A stretch of 64,000 nt of DNA from Lagierella massiliensis (GTDB taxonomy: Bacteria; Bacillota; Clostridia; Tissierellales; Peptoniphilaceae), in the NCBI RefSeq assembly GCF_001407835.1, contig NZ_CYUO01000005.1, forward strand, positions 186,001 through 250,000, read 5' to 3'. Both the position numbers and the translations under genes were made by a program. Positions 25,906 to 35,991 of the stretch are shown piece by piece. Under the pieces are notes generated by a model, which had not been told where the DNA came from, made no database searches, and worked only from the letters and a program-made list of their open reading frames with translations. Position 1 is the first letter of the stretch; each line of letters begins with the position of its first letter.

Positions 25906-27474
25906 TTGAAAATAAAAAATAAAATTGCTGGTGGGTTATTGGCTTTAGCAGTTACTATAAGCCCTATGACAACAACATTGGCAAATCAAAATTTAGATTT
26001 AATAAGTGTAAATTCAAAAGAACTGTCGGAAACTTCTGAAATGATTACTAACTCAATTCAAGGATTAGAAAATGTATATATTTTAAATTCTGAAAATTTA
26101 GTAGATGGTATTTCTGGAGGAGTTCTTGTAGGGGAAAATAATGGAACAATTGTACTTTTAGAAAATGGAAAACTTTCTGAAAAGTCAATGAACATAGTTA
26201 AGAGTGCTAAAAATGTTTATGCAATAGGTGGAGATAAGACTATTCCTGAAGAAGTTGTTAAAGGCTTGGAAAACTACAAAGGTAGAATTTCAGGATTTTC
26301 AAGATTTGATACCGCTGCGGAGCTTGCAAAGAAACTTGACAGCCACAGAAATATAATCATAGCTGATGGAGAAGCTTTAGCAGACTCTCTTTCTGCAACA
26401 GCATTTGCAGTTAAGAACGATATGAATATACTTCTTACAAATGGAGAAAATGTTCCAGAAGCTACAGAAAAGTACTTAAAGGAAAATAATGTTTCAGAAA
26501 TTTATTTTGTCGGTGGAGAAACTTATCTTACAAGAAAAGCTAAAGAAAGAGTTTATGAAATAGCTGGCAAAGATAAAACAAGAATTGATGATAATACAAT
26601 TTATGGAAAAGATAGATATGAAACATCACTTGCTCTAATGAAGAGATTTGGAGAATTTAACAGCGTGGTTATAGCAAATGGTAATAACTATGCCGATGCA
26701 ATTCTTGCTACAGTAATTGGATCAAAACAACAATCTCCAATGTTGCTTGTTAACAACAGCGAAGTTCTTGATGGAGTTAAGAACCTTGGTGTTAATAAGA
26801 TATATTCAGTTTCAACAAATAACATTTCAAATAATTATTTTAAGAACTTTGTGGAAAAAGTTCTTAACGAAACAGGAGTTGAAATGCCTATAAAAGACTT
26901 AGAAGGAAATGTTATTGATAAGATTGAAAAAGAAGTTGCAAGAACTGGTTGGGTTTCTCAAAACTTAAATGTAAGAACAAGCCCAAGCACAGATTCAAAA
27001 GTAGTTGGAACATTAGCTAAAGGAGAAAAAATCTCAGGCTATGTTCAAGGAGACTGGTTAAGAATTTCTTATAATAATGCAACTGCTTATGTTTCAAATA
27101 AATTCATCTCAGATAAAGAAGTTAAAAAAGATGAACCTAAAGAAGTTGAAGTTGCAGAGTTAAGTGACGGAGATAATAATTTTAGTTACAGCAAGGTAAT
27201 GACAGTTAAGGCAACTGCATACTCAATGCACGAACCAGGACTTAATTGGCAAACAGCTTCAGGAATTGACCTTAGACAAAACCCAAGAGTTATTGCAGTA
27301 GATACAAGAGTTATTCCTCTTGGAACAAGAGTTTATGTAGAAGGATATGGATATGCAATTGCCGGAGATACTGGTGGAGCAATAAAAGGAAATAAAATTG
27401 ACCTTCATATGAATTCCGTTGCAGAATGTTACCAATGGGGAGTAAGAACAGTAAAACTTTATATTTTAAACTAA
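25906..27474 (+). CDS. Secreted cell-wall protein: CW-binding repeats, SH3 and 3D domains
   Basis: A 522-residue exported protein. A signal peptide ends near SPMTTTLA. Residues ~70-320 hold cell-wall-binding repeat 2 units (FSRFDTAAELA, YGKDRYETSLALM, FVGGETYL). A bacterial SH3 domain follows (about 345-405: LNVRTSPSTDSKVVGTL), then an acidic linker and a C-terminal 3D domain (about 430-520: VKATAYS, VIAVDTRVIPLGTRVYVEGYG, AGDTGG, KIDLHM), whose three aspartates define lytic transglycosylase-like proteins such as YocH. It probably remodels peptidoglycan. The TTG start is set by AAGGAG (25892-25897). Confidence 0.9.
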   Translation: MKIKNKIAGGLLALAVTISPMTTTLANQNLDLISVNSKELSETSEMITNSIQGLENVYILNSENLVDGISGGVLVGENNGTIVLLENGKLSEKSMNIVKSAKNVYAIGGDKTIPEEVVKGLENYKGRISGFSRFDTAAELAKKLDSHRNIIIADGEALADSLSATAFAVKNDMNILLTNGENVPEATEKYLKENNVSEIYFVGGETYLTRKAKERVYEIAGKDKTRIDDNTIYGKDRYETSLALMKRFGEFNSVVIANGNNYADAILATVIGSKQQSPMLLVNNSEVLDGVKNLGVNKIYSVSTNNISNNYFKNFVEKVLNETGVEMPIKDLEGNVIDKIEKEVARTGWVSQNLNVRTSPSTDSKVVGTLAKGEKISGYVQGDWLRISYNNATAYVSNKFISDKEVKKDEPKEVEVAELSDGDNNFSYSKVMTVKATAYSMHEPGLNWQTASGIDLRQNPRVIAVDTRVIPLGTRVYVEGYGYAIAGDTGGAIKGNKIDLHMNSVAECYQWGVRTVKLYILN

Positions 27475-27479
27475 TAGAG

Positions 27480-27505
27480 TCGGAGACATAGTTCTCCGAT
27501 TTTTT
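27480..27505 (+). terminator. Terminator of the 3D-domain gene
   Basis: TCGGAGA (27480-27486) pairs with TCTCCGA (27493-27499), then six T. Confidence 0.85.
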
Positions 27506-27533
27506 ATTTTAAATTAATAGCAATATTAACACA

Positions 27534-27555
27534 AAAAGAACCCGAAGGTTCTTTT
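27534..27555 (-). terminator. Terminator of the flavodoxin gene
   Basis: AAAAGAACC-CGAA-GGTTCTTTT is a perfect 9-bp stem with a four-base loop between convergent genes. Confidence 0.8.
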
Positions 27556-27586
27556 GTTAGATTTGGGTAAGATATTATTAATTTTT

Positions 27587-28012
27587 TTATTCAGCTAACG
27601 CTTTTCCAAGTTCTTTACATTTTTCAATTGATTTAGCATCTGGGTCATCATAAGCTGGAAGAGGTGGAAAAACTAATTTTGCACCCTTATCATTTACTCT
27701 ATTTTCCCAGTTTACCATCCACTCGCCACTGTTCCACTCATAGGAACCAAATATGGCAATTTCTTTTCCTGATATTTTTTCTTCGCAAGATGAAAACATT
27801 GGCTCAAAGCTTTCTTCTTCAAGCACTTCATCTCCCATTGCTGGACAACCGAAGGCAATCCTATCGAATTCATCCATTTTTTGGGCGCTAAAGTCATCAC
27901 AGAAAAATAAACTTACATCTGCTCCATTTTCTTTTGCTGATTCAACTATGGCATTTGCCATTTTTTCTGTATTGCCCGTTCCCGACCAATACACTACCGC
28001 TATTTTCTTCAT
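27587..28012 (-). CDS. Flavodoxin
   Basis: A 141-residue FMN electron carrier of the short-chain type. The phosphate-binding loop WSGTGNTEKMA is at about residues 8-18. GCPAMGDE and FGSYEWNSGEWM form the flavin-contacting loops. ATG at 28012 is preferred, since the ATG at 28024 overlaps the GGAGG ribosome site. It replaces ferredoxin under iron limitation in many bacteria. That fits its position behind the DUF3793 gene and the Fur-like box, with whose coding region it overlaps by 71 bases. Confidence 0.93.
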   Translation of the reverse strand: MKKIAVVYWSGTGNTEKMANAIVESAKENGADVSLFFCDDFSAQKMDEFDRIAFGCPAMGDEVLEEESFEPMFSSCEEKISGKEIAIFGSYEWNSGEWMVNWENRVNDKGAKLVFPPLPAYDDPDAKSIEKCKELGKALAE

Positions 28013-28577
28013 AAGTACCTCCATTATATTTTTTTATAATGTCCATTGTCTTATAGCCCTTATTATACATAGCTATAAAACAAGTTTTGCAATTACAATA
28101 AGATTCAAAAATTTTTTTCGAAGACTTTGCATCGCCATACACTTTCCAAAGTCCCGTCACAATAAAATTATTTCCCTTATTGTTAATAAATCCTTCGACA
28201 TCACATAGGGGGTAGTCTAAAAATATCCCAATTTCATGTGGAAATTCATCTTCAGTAGAAAGCCTTTCTTTAAGTACTTCAAGTAGACCGTCTTTATGAA
28301 AATCAGAATAGCCGAAGGTATGTAAAAATGCTCTAATTTTCGGACAATTCATCTTTTGTTCTAAAAGTTTTTCGTTGTAGACATAGATTAAAAAATTTTC
28401 TTTTCGCTTTCGCACTATCTCAATTTGAATATCTATCGAGCGCAGTTTTAAATTCAAATCTTTTATTTCACTGTTTACTACAAATTCTTTTTTTATACTA
28501 AACAGGTTTCCAAGTTTTATTCCTGCAAGGGTAGGAGCGCAACATTGAATTAAGAGTTTTTGAAAAATTTTTTTCAC
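27942..28577 (-). CDS. DUF3793 family protein
   Basis: About 211 residues. The family core is visible: LIQCCAPTLAGIK near the N-terminus, FPHEIGIFLDYPLCDVEGFI and TGLWKVYGD centrally, and CKTCFIAMYNKGYKTMDIIKKY. Function is unknown; the family is often found near flavodoxin or iron genes. GTG at 28577 or 28580 is the start. The last ~23 residues lie in the ribosome site and start of flavodoxin in another frame and go beyond the recognisable core, so a lost stop codon or a frameshift is possible. Confidence 0.85.
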   Translation of the reverse strand: MKKIFQKLLIQCCAPTLAGIKLGNLFSIKKEFVVNSEIKDLNLKLRSIDIQIEIVRKRKENFLIYVYNEKLLEQKMNCPKIRAFLHTFGYSDFHKDGLLEVLKERLSTEDEFPHEIGIFLDYPLCDVEGFINNKGNNFIVTGLWKVYGDAKSSKKIFESYCNCKTCFIAMYNKGYKTMDIIKKYNGGTYEENSGSVLVGNGQYRKNGKCHS

Positions 28578-28584
28578 CACCTTA

Positions 28585-28603
28585 TATAATAATAATCATT
28601 ATC
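28585..28603 (-). promoter_or_regulatory. Fur-like operator
   Basis: On the minus strand GATAATGATTATTATTATA matches 16 of 19 positions of the Fur consensus GATAATGATAATCATTATC. It lies just downstream of the predicted transcription start and 5 to 8 bases before the possible DUF3793 starts. Confidence 0.6.
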
Positions 28604-28612
28604 ACTAAAATT

Positions 28613-28641
28613 ATAATATCGATTTTTATTGTATATGTCAA
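28613..28641 (-). promoter_or_regulatory. Promoter of DUF3793-flavodoxin
   Basis: On the minus strand a consensus TTGACA (28641-28636), a 17-base spacer and TATTAT (28618-28613). Confidence 0.7.
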
Positions 28642-28669
28642 GTGTTTAAACTAAATTTTATATGATAAC

Positions 28670-28690
28670 AAAAAAGGGGATTAGCCCCTT
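28670..28690 (-). terminator. Terminator of mnmH
   Basis: AAGGGG and CCCCTT (28674-28679, 28685-28690) pair, and the minus strand then runs into T residues. Confidence 0.75.
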
Positions 28691-28694
28691 ATTG

Positions 28695-29717
28695 TTATAT
28701 GTTTTTGCTTTCATAAATACTTATAAGTTCTTCTACGGATTTTTCTTCATCAGTATTTAAAATGGAAAAATTAGCATCTCTTTTTTTATATTTTTTATCA
28801 TAGTAGTTTTCGCAAAGCTCTTTTGCAACAACCTCTAAATCTCCATTTAATATTTTTTGTTGAAATTTTTCAATATTATCTTTTGAAATATAACCGTCAA
28901 GAAGATTTAATGAATCTATGAGTTCATTTTGTAAAGTGGTGTTTCCATAATCTTTAACCAAGTTTGAAACCCTATGTTCAAATGGTGAGTCAACTCTTAT
29001 GCAGTAGGATTTTTTCATATTTTGTATTAGTGATTTTGGAAGGTATAGGCTTCCCACTTTTGAGGATTCGCCTTCTATAAAAATAATTTTGTCTTTATAT
29101 TTTAAAAATTCCTCAAGTAAAAGAGATTCAAACATCTTTTGTGAAGGCTGAGGTTGTAGTCCAACGTGACCAAGGTTAGATCCTCTATGTTTAGCAAGAT
29201 CTTCTAAGTCTATAACTGGATAGCCTCTATTTTTTAGCATATGCAATATTTTTGTTTTTCCACATCCTGTATTTCCTGAAAGGACAATTAAAGTTACCTC
29301 TTCGCAAATTTTATTTAAATTATCTCTAACATATTTTCTGTATCCCTTGTATCCATTTTCGAGCCTATACACTTTGATGTCTATTGCATTTAAAAGCCCC
29401 ACGAGGGATTTTGATCTGTAGCCACCCCTTTGACAATAGAGTACAAGATTTTTATATTGATGTTCATATTTTAGTATTTTTTCGACAAGATATGATAACC
29501 TCTTTGATACATATGAGACTGCTTGTGCCTTTGCAATTTCTTTTGAGTGATTGACATAGGTTTTTCCGACTACCTTTCTCTCTTCATCATTTAATAGATA
29601 TAGATTTATAGAACCTGGTATATGTTCACAACTATATTCAATTGGAGAACGAAGGTCTATATAAACTTTGTTTTCAAGCTCTCTGCTGTCTTCATAACTA
29701 ATATTCCAATTCGTAAT
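28695..29717 (-). CDS. mnmH: tRNA 2-selenouridine synthase, with apparent ATT start
   Basis: About 340 residues. The frame reads through a rhodanese domain (YIDLRSPIEY, HIPGSINLY, LVLYCQRGGYRS with catalytic Cys at position 95, close to Cys97 of E. coli SelU) into a P-loop domain (SGNTGCGKT at 147-155) and the MnmH signature LAKHRGSNLGHVG. The enzyme replaces sulfur by selenium in the wobble uridine of certain tRNAs, using selenophosphate, through a geranylated intermediate. No ATG, GTG or TTG lies in frame between the upstream TGA (29729-29727) and residue 106. ATT at 29717 just after a full AGGAGGTG site is the best start; ACG follows it. Confidence 0.85.
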   Translation of the reverse strand: MTNWNISYEDSRELENKVYIDLRSPIEYSCEHIPGSINLYLLNDEERKVVGKTYVNHSKEIAKAQAVSYVSKRLSYLVEKILKYEHQYKNLVLYCQRGGYRSKSLVGLLNAIDIKVYRLENGYKGYRKYVRDNLNKICEEVTLIVLSGNTGCGKTKILHMLKNRGYPVIDLEDLAKHRGSNLGHVGLQPQPSQKMFESLLLEEFLKYKDKIIFIEGESSKVGSLYLPKSLIQNMKKSYCIRVDSPFEHRVSNLVKDYGNTTLQNELIDSLNLLDGYISKDNIEKFQQKILNGDLEVVAKELCENYYDKKYKKRDANFSILNTDEEKSVEELISIYESKNI

Positions 29718-29785
29718 ACCACCTCCTCATGTGGTAAAATATAATTATAAAACTTTATAAGGAAAATGTACAGACAGGTGATAAT

Positions 29786-30487
29786 ATGAGTTATGTTGAA
29801 ATGATAGATAATGTTAAGACCTACACAATAGGAACTAATAAAATACATGCGAATAATAAGATAACTTTCTCCATAGAAAAGGGAGAATTTGCAATTATTG
29901 TAGGGCCTTCTGGGGCAGGAAAGTCAACGGTACTTAATATCCTTGGAGGAATGGATACGAATGATTCTGGACAAATAATAATAGATGGAAAAGATATTTC
30001 AAAATATAATCAGACTGAACTTACTCAGTATAGGAGAGATGATGTGGGTTTTGTTTTTCAATTTTATAATCTTATTCCAAATTTGACAACGAAGGAAAAT
30101 GTTGAACTGGCATCTCAAATTGTATCTGATGCAGAGGAAGCGGTTGAAGTTTTAAAACAGGTTGGACTGGAACATAGAATGGATAACTTCCCTGCACAAC
30201 TTTCCGGTGGAGAGCAACAGAGGGTTGCAATAGCAAGGGCCCTTGCTAAAAAGCCAAAGCTTTTATTATGTGATGAACCTACAGGTGCCCTTGATTATAA
30301 AACTGGAAAATCAGTATTAAAACTCTTACAGAACACCTGTATTGAAACTGGAACAACAGTTATTTTAATTACCCATAATCAAGCTATAACTCCAATTGCA
30401 GACAGGGTTATAGAGATTAACGATGCAAAGGTTAGAGATATTATCATAAATGAAAATCCAAAATCCATAGACGAAATAGAGTGGTAG
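29786..30487 (+). CDS. ABC transporter ATPase, MacB/LolD type
   Basis: A 233-residue ATPase with Walker [11 protein letters not shown]-loop [13 protein letters not shown], signature LSGGEQQR, Walker [13 protein letters not shown] and switch His THNQ. This family powers mechanotransmission-type ABC systems that act on substrates or proteins outside the membrane rather than pumping through it. Its stop codon is 1 base from the start of the giant permease gene, so they make one complex. It is transcribed divergently from mnmH. Confidence 0.94.
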   Translation: MSYVEMIDNVKTYTIGTNKIHANNKITFSIEKGEFAIIVGPSGAGKSTVLNILGGMDTNDSGQIIIDGKDISKYNQTELTQYRRDDVGFVFQFYNLIPNLTTKENVELASQIVSDAEEAVEVLKQVGLEHRMDNFPAQLSGGEQQRVAIARALAKKPKLLLCDEPTGALDYKTGKSVLKLLQNTCIETGTTVILITHNQAITPIADRVIEINDAKVRDIIINENPKSIDEIEW

Positions 30488-30488
30488 T

Positions 30489-33400
30489 ATGAAAGCGATA
30501 AATAAAGATATATTAAAAGAGGTTAAGGAGTCTAAGGGACGTTTTTTATCGATTTTAATTATGGTTACAATTGGAGTTTTAGTATTTGTAGGACTAAAAG
30601 TTACAGGGCCCATAATGATAGGGCGAGGTGATAAATTTTTAGATGACTCTAATGCTGCTGATATAGTTGTAAAGTCAAGCCTTGAAATGGACAAAGAGGA
30701 CTTGGATATCATCACAGGATATAAAAACACCAAAGACTATGAGAAGGTCTTTCAAAAGGACTTCTATAATGGCAAAAAAGTTATAAAGATTTCTTCTTTA
30801 AATGAAAAAATATCAAAGCCAATCTTAGTTGAAGGAAATCTTCCAACAAAAGATGATGAGATTTTATTAAATGTAAACTCAAAGGAAAAATATAAGATTG
30901 GAGATATTATAAATTTAAAAAAAGAAGATAGAAATCCCTATGGCTTTGAGGATGAGGAAGATAAAGAATATGCCTTAAAGAATTATAAATATAAAGTCTG
31001 TGGATTTGCCAAGAGTCCAAAGTATGTTGATACTGTAGACTTAGGATCAACAGACCTTGGTGTAGGAACCGTTGAAGAAGTTGGTTTTATTCTAAAAAGT
31101 AATTTCACAGGCGATAAATTTGCATCTGTAGATATAATTTTAAAAGATGTTCCTGAGAGAAGTTTTGAAAGTGAAAGTTATAGTAACCTTTTAAAAGAAT
31201 CACGTTCTGACATTGAAAATCTTCTTATAGGAAGAAGAACAGAAATTTATGAAAATCAGAGATCTGAAATAACGGACAAGATTCAAGATGGAGAAAAAGA
31301 GATACAAGAAGCAAGGGACAAGATTAAAGAAGGCAGAGATAAATTAAATGATGCTTCAAATAAGGTTAGAGATGGCTATGAAACATATGAAAAGCAAAAG
31401 GATAAATACGAAAATGCCTTGGTTGAAAATAAAAAACAACTTGATGATGCAAAGGCAAAATTAAATAGTGAAAAGCCTAAGCTTACAAAGGGAAAAAAAG
31501 AGATTGAAGACGCTAAAAAGAAACTTGACAAAGCAAAGGAAGAAATAGATAAAGGAAAGGCAGAACTTGATAAGGCAAAGGCTGAATACGATTCAAATGT
31601 AAAAAAGGTTGAAAATGGCTTTAGTGAAATAGACAACAAAGAAAATGAAATAAAAAATGGTATTTCACAAATAGATAGTGCAATTTTACAAATTGAGGAA
31701 GGGAAAAATAAACTTCCACAGTTACAGTCACAGCTTGACCAAGCAAGACAGGCTAAGTCAGAACTTGAAGCGGGAATTAACAGTTTAAAAGCGGGGATAG
31801 CACAAGTATCTCAAGGTATAGCTGATATAGACACTCAGATAAAAGCACTTGAGGGAAATCTTGATCCACAAAACCCAGATGAAGCAGTTAAGGCGCAGAT
31901 AGAAGCTCTTAAGCAACAAAAGGAGAAATTGATTTTTCAAAAAAATGACTTGGAGTCACAACTACCACCTCTTGAAGCAAAACTTACCCAAGTTAATCAA
32001 GGAATTTCACAACTTGAATCTGCCATTTCAATGATTAATGGGGGACAGGCAAAAATTGAGGAATTAAAGTCTAAAAAGTCACAGGCTTTAGCTGGGCTTG
32101 AACAATTAAAACAGGAGAGAACAAAACTTCAATCTGCAAAGGACTCCCTTTCTAAGGGAAAGAGGACTTTGGAAGAGAAAGAGGCGGAGTTTCAAAAGGG
32201 ATTAAAGGAATACGAAGACAATTTAACTAAATGGGAAAAAGAAAAAAAGAAATTTGATGATGGAGAAGCCAAATTCAAATCATCAGAAAAAATTTTGAAT
32301 GACAACCTGGCTCTTTATGAAAAAGGAAAAGCTGAAGGACAGGCACAACTTGACGAGGCTTTAAAAAAATTACAGTCTTCAGAAAAAGAGATTAGGGACA
32401 ACGAAAAAGAGTTGGATGACAAGGAGAAAGAGGCAGAAGAAGAAATTGCAAAGGCACAGACTAAACTTGATGATGCAAGAAGATTTTTAAAAATACTTCT
32501 GGAACCACAGTTTAGTGTAGTGAGTAGAGATAGCGATGCTATTCTTTACAACTTCTTTGACGAAGCCAGCCGTCTTGAAATAATAAGTAATGTATTTCCG
32601 GTGTTCTTCTTCTTTATTGCAATTTTGGTTTCACTTACTACAATGACCAGGATGGTTGAAGAACAGAGAATTCAAATTGGGACTTTAAAGGCACTGGGAT
32701 ATAGCAATATAAGCATAATAAAAAAATATTTTATTTACGGTGGAATTGCATCTATTGTAGGGTCCATACTCGGCGTTATTTTAGGGCATAAGTTAATATC
32801 ACCAATTATATTTTCTGCCTATGCGTCACACTATGTCTTTGAAAGTGGAAACATTCCATACAACTTAAAATATTCAATTCTTTCAATTGCAATAGGTGTA
32901 CTATGTACCACATTTGCTGGAGTAATCGTAACAACAAACTCACTTAGAGAGAATGCTGCGTCACTTCTTAGACCAAAACCTCCAAAGTCAGGGGTGAGAA
33001 TTCTTCTTGAAAGATTCGGATTCATTTGGAAGAGACTTTCATTCATGCAAAAGGTTACAATGAGAAATCTTTTCCGTTATAAGAGGAGAATGCTTATGAC
33101 GGTAATAGGAATATCTGGTTGTACTGGGCTTATATTTATGGGATTTGGTATAAGAGATTCACTGTCTTCAGTTCTTGAAAAACAATATAGTGAAATATAT
33201 AAGTATGATACAATTGCAGTTTACAACGAAGACTTGAGTCCAAATGCCTTTAAAGAATACAAAGAACTATTAAAAGACACTAAGAAGATAAAAAATTCAA
33301 AGTCAATATATATTGATAACCTTGCTTGTGAATCAAAAAAGGGACCAGATCAACAGATAACCCTAATAGTCCCAGAAAACACAACGGACTTAAAGGATTT

Positions 33401-34184
33401 TATAAAGCTTAGAAATAGAAAGACCAAAAACACTGTAAATTTAAAAAAAGATTCTGTTGTAATAAACGAAAAGCTTGCAAAGCTATACGATATAAACATT
33501 GGCGACCAAATAGATGTGAAGACTGAAAAGAATAAACATTACAAGCTAAAGATTGGAGGAATATCTGAGCTTTATGCAGGTCACAATATGTATATGCCAA
33601 GGGATTATTATGAAAAGATCTTTGGAGAAAATTATGAAACCAATGCGGATTTAATAATACTTCAAAAAGATAAGGACGGTAATACAAATGACCTATTAAG
33701 GCAAATCAGCGACAACAAATCCGTTGTATCAATAATAAATATTGAAAAGCACTCCGATATTTTTGATGCCCTGATAGGTTCTCTCGATATGGTAGTGTTC
33801 GTTATTATAACCTTCGCCTGCATACTTGCATTTGTAGTGTTATATAACTTAACCAATATAAATGTGTCAGAAAGACTGAGAGAACTTTCTACAATAAAAG
33901 TTTTAGGCTTCTATGACAAGGAGGTAACTGCATATATCTACAGAGAAACACTGCTTCTAACGATACTGGGGATTTTGCTTGGATATTTTATAGGCTACTT
34001 GATGCACCTAATCATAATAGAAAGGCTTATTCCAGACAGTGCAATGTTAGATCCACAGCTTAGAGTGTCAAACTTTTTACTTTCAGGGATAATAACATTG
34101 ATATTTGCAGTAATAGTAATGTTTGTAATCCATAATAAACTTAAAAAGGTCGATATGGTAGAAGCTTTAAAGGCAATAGAATAG
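30489..34184 (+). CDS. Giant FtsX-like permease with extracellular coiled coil
   Basis: 1231 residues. Membrane helix 1 is at about 18-40. An external region (45-250) leads into a long charged coiled coil (about 255-667, rich in Lys, Glu, Ala, Gln with many EELDKAK-like heptads). Helices near 703, 750 and 797 form the first FtsX core; a helix near 867-887, a second external domain (890-1095) and helices near 1100, 1154 and 1197 form the second core. It pairs with the preceding ATPase. Similar proteins occur in Firmicutes, with unknown cargo. The coiled coil could reach across the wall or bind a partner enzyme, as FtsX does. Confidence 0.88.
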   Translation: MKAINKDILKEVKESKGRFLSILIMVTIGVLVFVGLKVTGPIMIGRGDKFLDDSNAADIVVKSSLEMDKEDLDIITGYKNTKDYEKVFQKDFYNGKKVIKISSLNEKISKPILVEGNLPTKDDEILLNVNSKEKYKIGDIINLKKEDRNPYGFEDEEDKEYALKNYKYKVCGFAKSPKYVDTVDLGSTDLGVGTVEEVGFILKSNFTGDKFASVDIILKDVPERSFESESYSNLLKESRSDIENLLIGRRTEIYENQRSEITDKIQDGEKEIQEARDKIKEGRDKLNDASNKVRDGYETYEKQKDKYENALVENKKQLDDAKAKLNSEKPKLTKGKKEIEDAKKKLDKAKEEIDKGKAELDKAKAEYDSNVKKVENGFSEIDNKENEIKNGISQIDSAILQIEEGKNKLPQLQSQLDQARQAKSELEAGINSLKAGIAQVSQGIADIDTQIKALEGNLDPQNPDEAVKAQIEALKQQKEKLIFQKNDLESQLPPLEAKLTQVNQGISQLESAISMINGGQAKIEELKSKKSQALAGLEQLKQERTKLQSAKDSLSKGKRTLEEKEAEFQKGLKEYEDNLTKWEKEKKKFDDGEAKFKSSEKILNDNLALYEKGKAEGQAQLDEALKKLQSSEKEIRDNEKELDDKEKEAEEEIAKAQTKLDDARRFLKILLEPQFSVVSRDSDAILYNFFDEASRLEIISNVFPVFFFFIAILVSLTTMTRMVEEQRIQIGTLKALGYSNISIIKKYFIYGGIASIVGSILGVILGHKLISPIIFSAYASHYVFESGNIPYNLKYSILSIAIGVLCTTFAGVIVTTNSLRENAASLLRPKPPKSGVRILLERFGFIWKRLSFMQKVTMRNLFRYKRRMLMTVIGISGCTGLIFMGFGIRDSLSSVLEKQYSEIYKYDTIAVYNEDLSPNAFKEYKELLKDTKKIKNSKSIYIDNLACESKKGPDQQITLIVPENTTDLKDFIKLRNRKTKNTVNLKKDSVVINEKLAKLYDINIGDQIDVKTEKNKHYKLKIGGISELYAGHNMYMPRDYYEKIFGENYETNADLIILQKDKDGNTNDLLRQISDNKSVVSIINIEKHSDIFDALIGSLDMVVFVIITFACILAFVVLYNLTNINVSERLRELSTIKVLGFYDKEVTAYIYRETLLLTILGILLGYFIGYLMHLIIIERLIPDSAMLDPQLRVSNFLLSGIITLIFAVIVMFVIHNKLKKVDMVEALKAIE

Positions 34185-34267
34185 TTAGAAAAGTTTTTAT
34201 AATACTTTTGGTTTAAAACTTATAGCTGTTCTATTAGGTTTAAATAAAGTTAAATTTATTTACATTG

Positions 34268-34316
34268 AAGGACGAGAGATAGGAAATTTTTGAATGTTAC
34301 TATCTTTTGTCCTTTT
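34268..34316 (+). terminator. Probable terminator of the ABC operon
   Basis: A 15-bp stem (34268-34282 with 34300-34314, including two G-T pairs) and a short T run. It is 84 bases after the stop codon. The rest of 34185-34377 shows nothing else. Confidence 0.6.
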
Positions 34317-34377
34317 AAAAATAAATTTTGAATCTATGAGAAGATATTTTTTAAATTCTTTTAAAAATTATTTTTTC

Positions 34378-34406
34378 TTGATTCTTCTTCATGGCTATGA
34401 TATACT
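34378..34406 (+). promoter_or_regulatory. Promoter of the T-box serS transcript
   Basis: TTGATT (34378-34383), a 17-base spacer and TATACT (34401-34406). Confidence 0.65.
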
Positions 34407-34411
34407 AAAGT

Positions 34412-34595
34412 AAATAAATATTGATGTTGAAAAGAAGTAGTAGGTAGGAATGCTTTTTAGAGAATGACTGGTTGGTGCAAAGTCATATGCTGAACTATTG
34501 AATCCGTCTTGGAGTCAAGCCAAATTAAGAGACTTTTGTAATTAGGGTGGCAACGCGGGTAATCTCGTCCCTTGGTGGAACGAGATTTTTTTATA
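34412..34595 (+). promoter_or_regulatory. T-box riboswitch, serine specific
   Basis: It has the conserved T-box AGGGTGGCAACGCGG (34544-34558), a stem I apical region GGTTGGTG, and a specifier GAA-TCC (codon 34503-34505) that reads serine. A terminator stem AATCTCGT/ACGAGATT with T run follows (34561-34593). Uncharged tRNA-Ser should stabilise the antiterminator and switch on serS. Confidence 0.9.
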
Positions 34596-34623
34596 CGCAA
34601 TATTAAAAAAATAGTTTATTTGA

Positions 34624-35904
<1,281 letters not shown>

Positions 35905-35906
35905 TT

Positions 35907-35940
35907 AAAAAATAGTCCTTTGATAAGGGCTATTTTCTTT
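35907..35940 (+). terminator. Terminator of serS
   Basis: AAAAAATAGTCCTT and AAGGGCTATTTT (35925-35936) pair, then T-rich sequence. Confidence 0.75.
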
Positions 35941-35991
35941 GCTTTTGCTCCCTTTATGATATAATATAATATATTGAAATTGGGAGGAAAT

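Noticed and set aside
29657-29848. 63-codon minus-strand reading frame over the start of mnmH
   Set aside because: It overlaps the conserved rhodanese coding region in another frame and the opposite ABC gene, and shows no family resemblance.
31376-31639. Serine/phenylalanine-rich minus-strand reading frames opposite the coiled coil (also 50501-50899 and 49256-49663)
   Set aside because: These are the usual antisense shadows of Lys/Glu-rich coding sequence and have no independent support.
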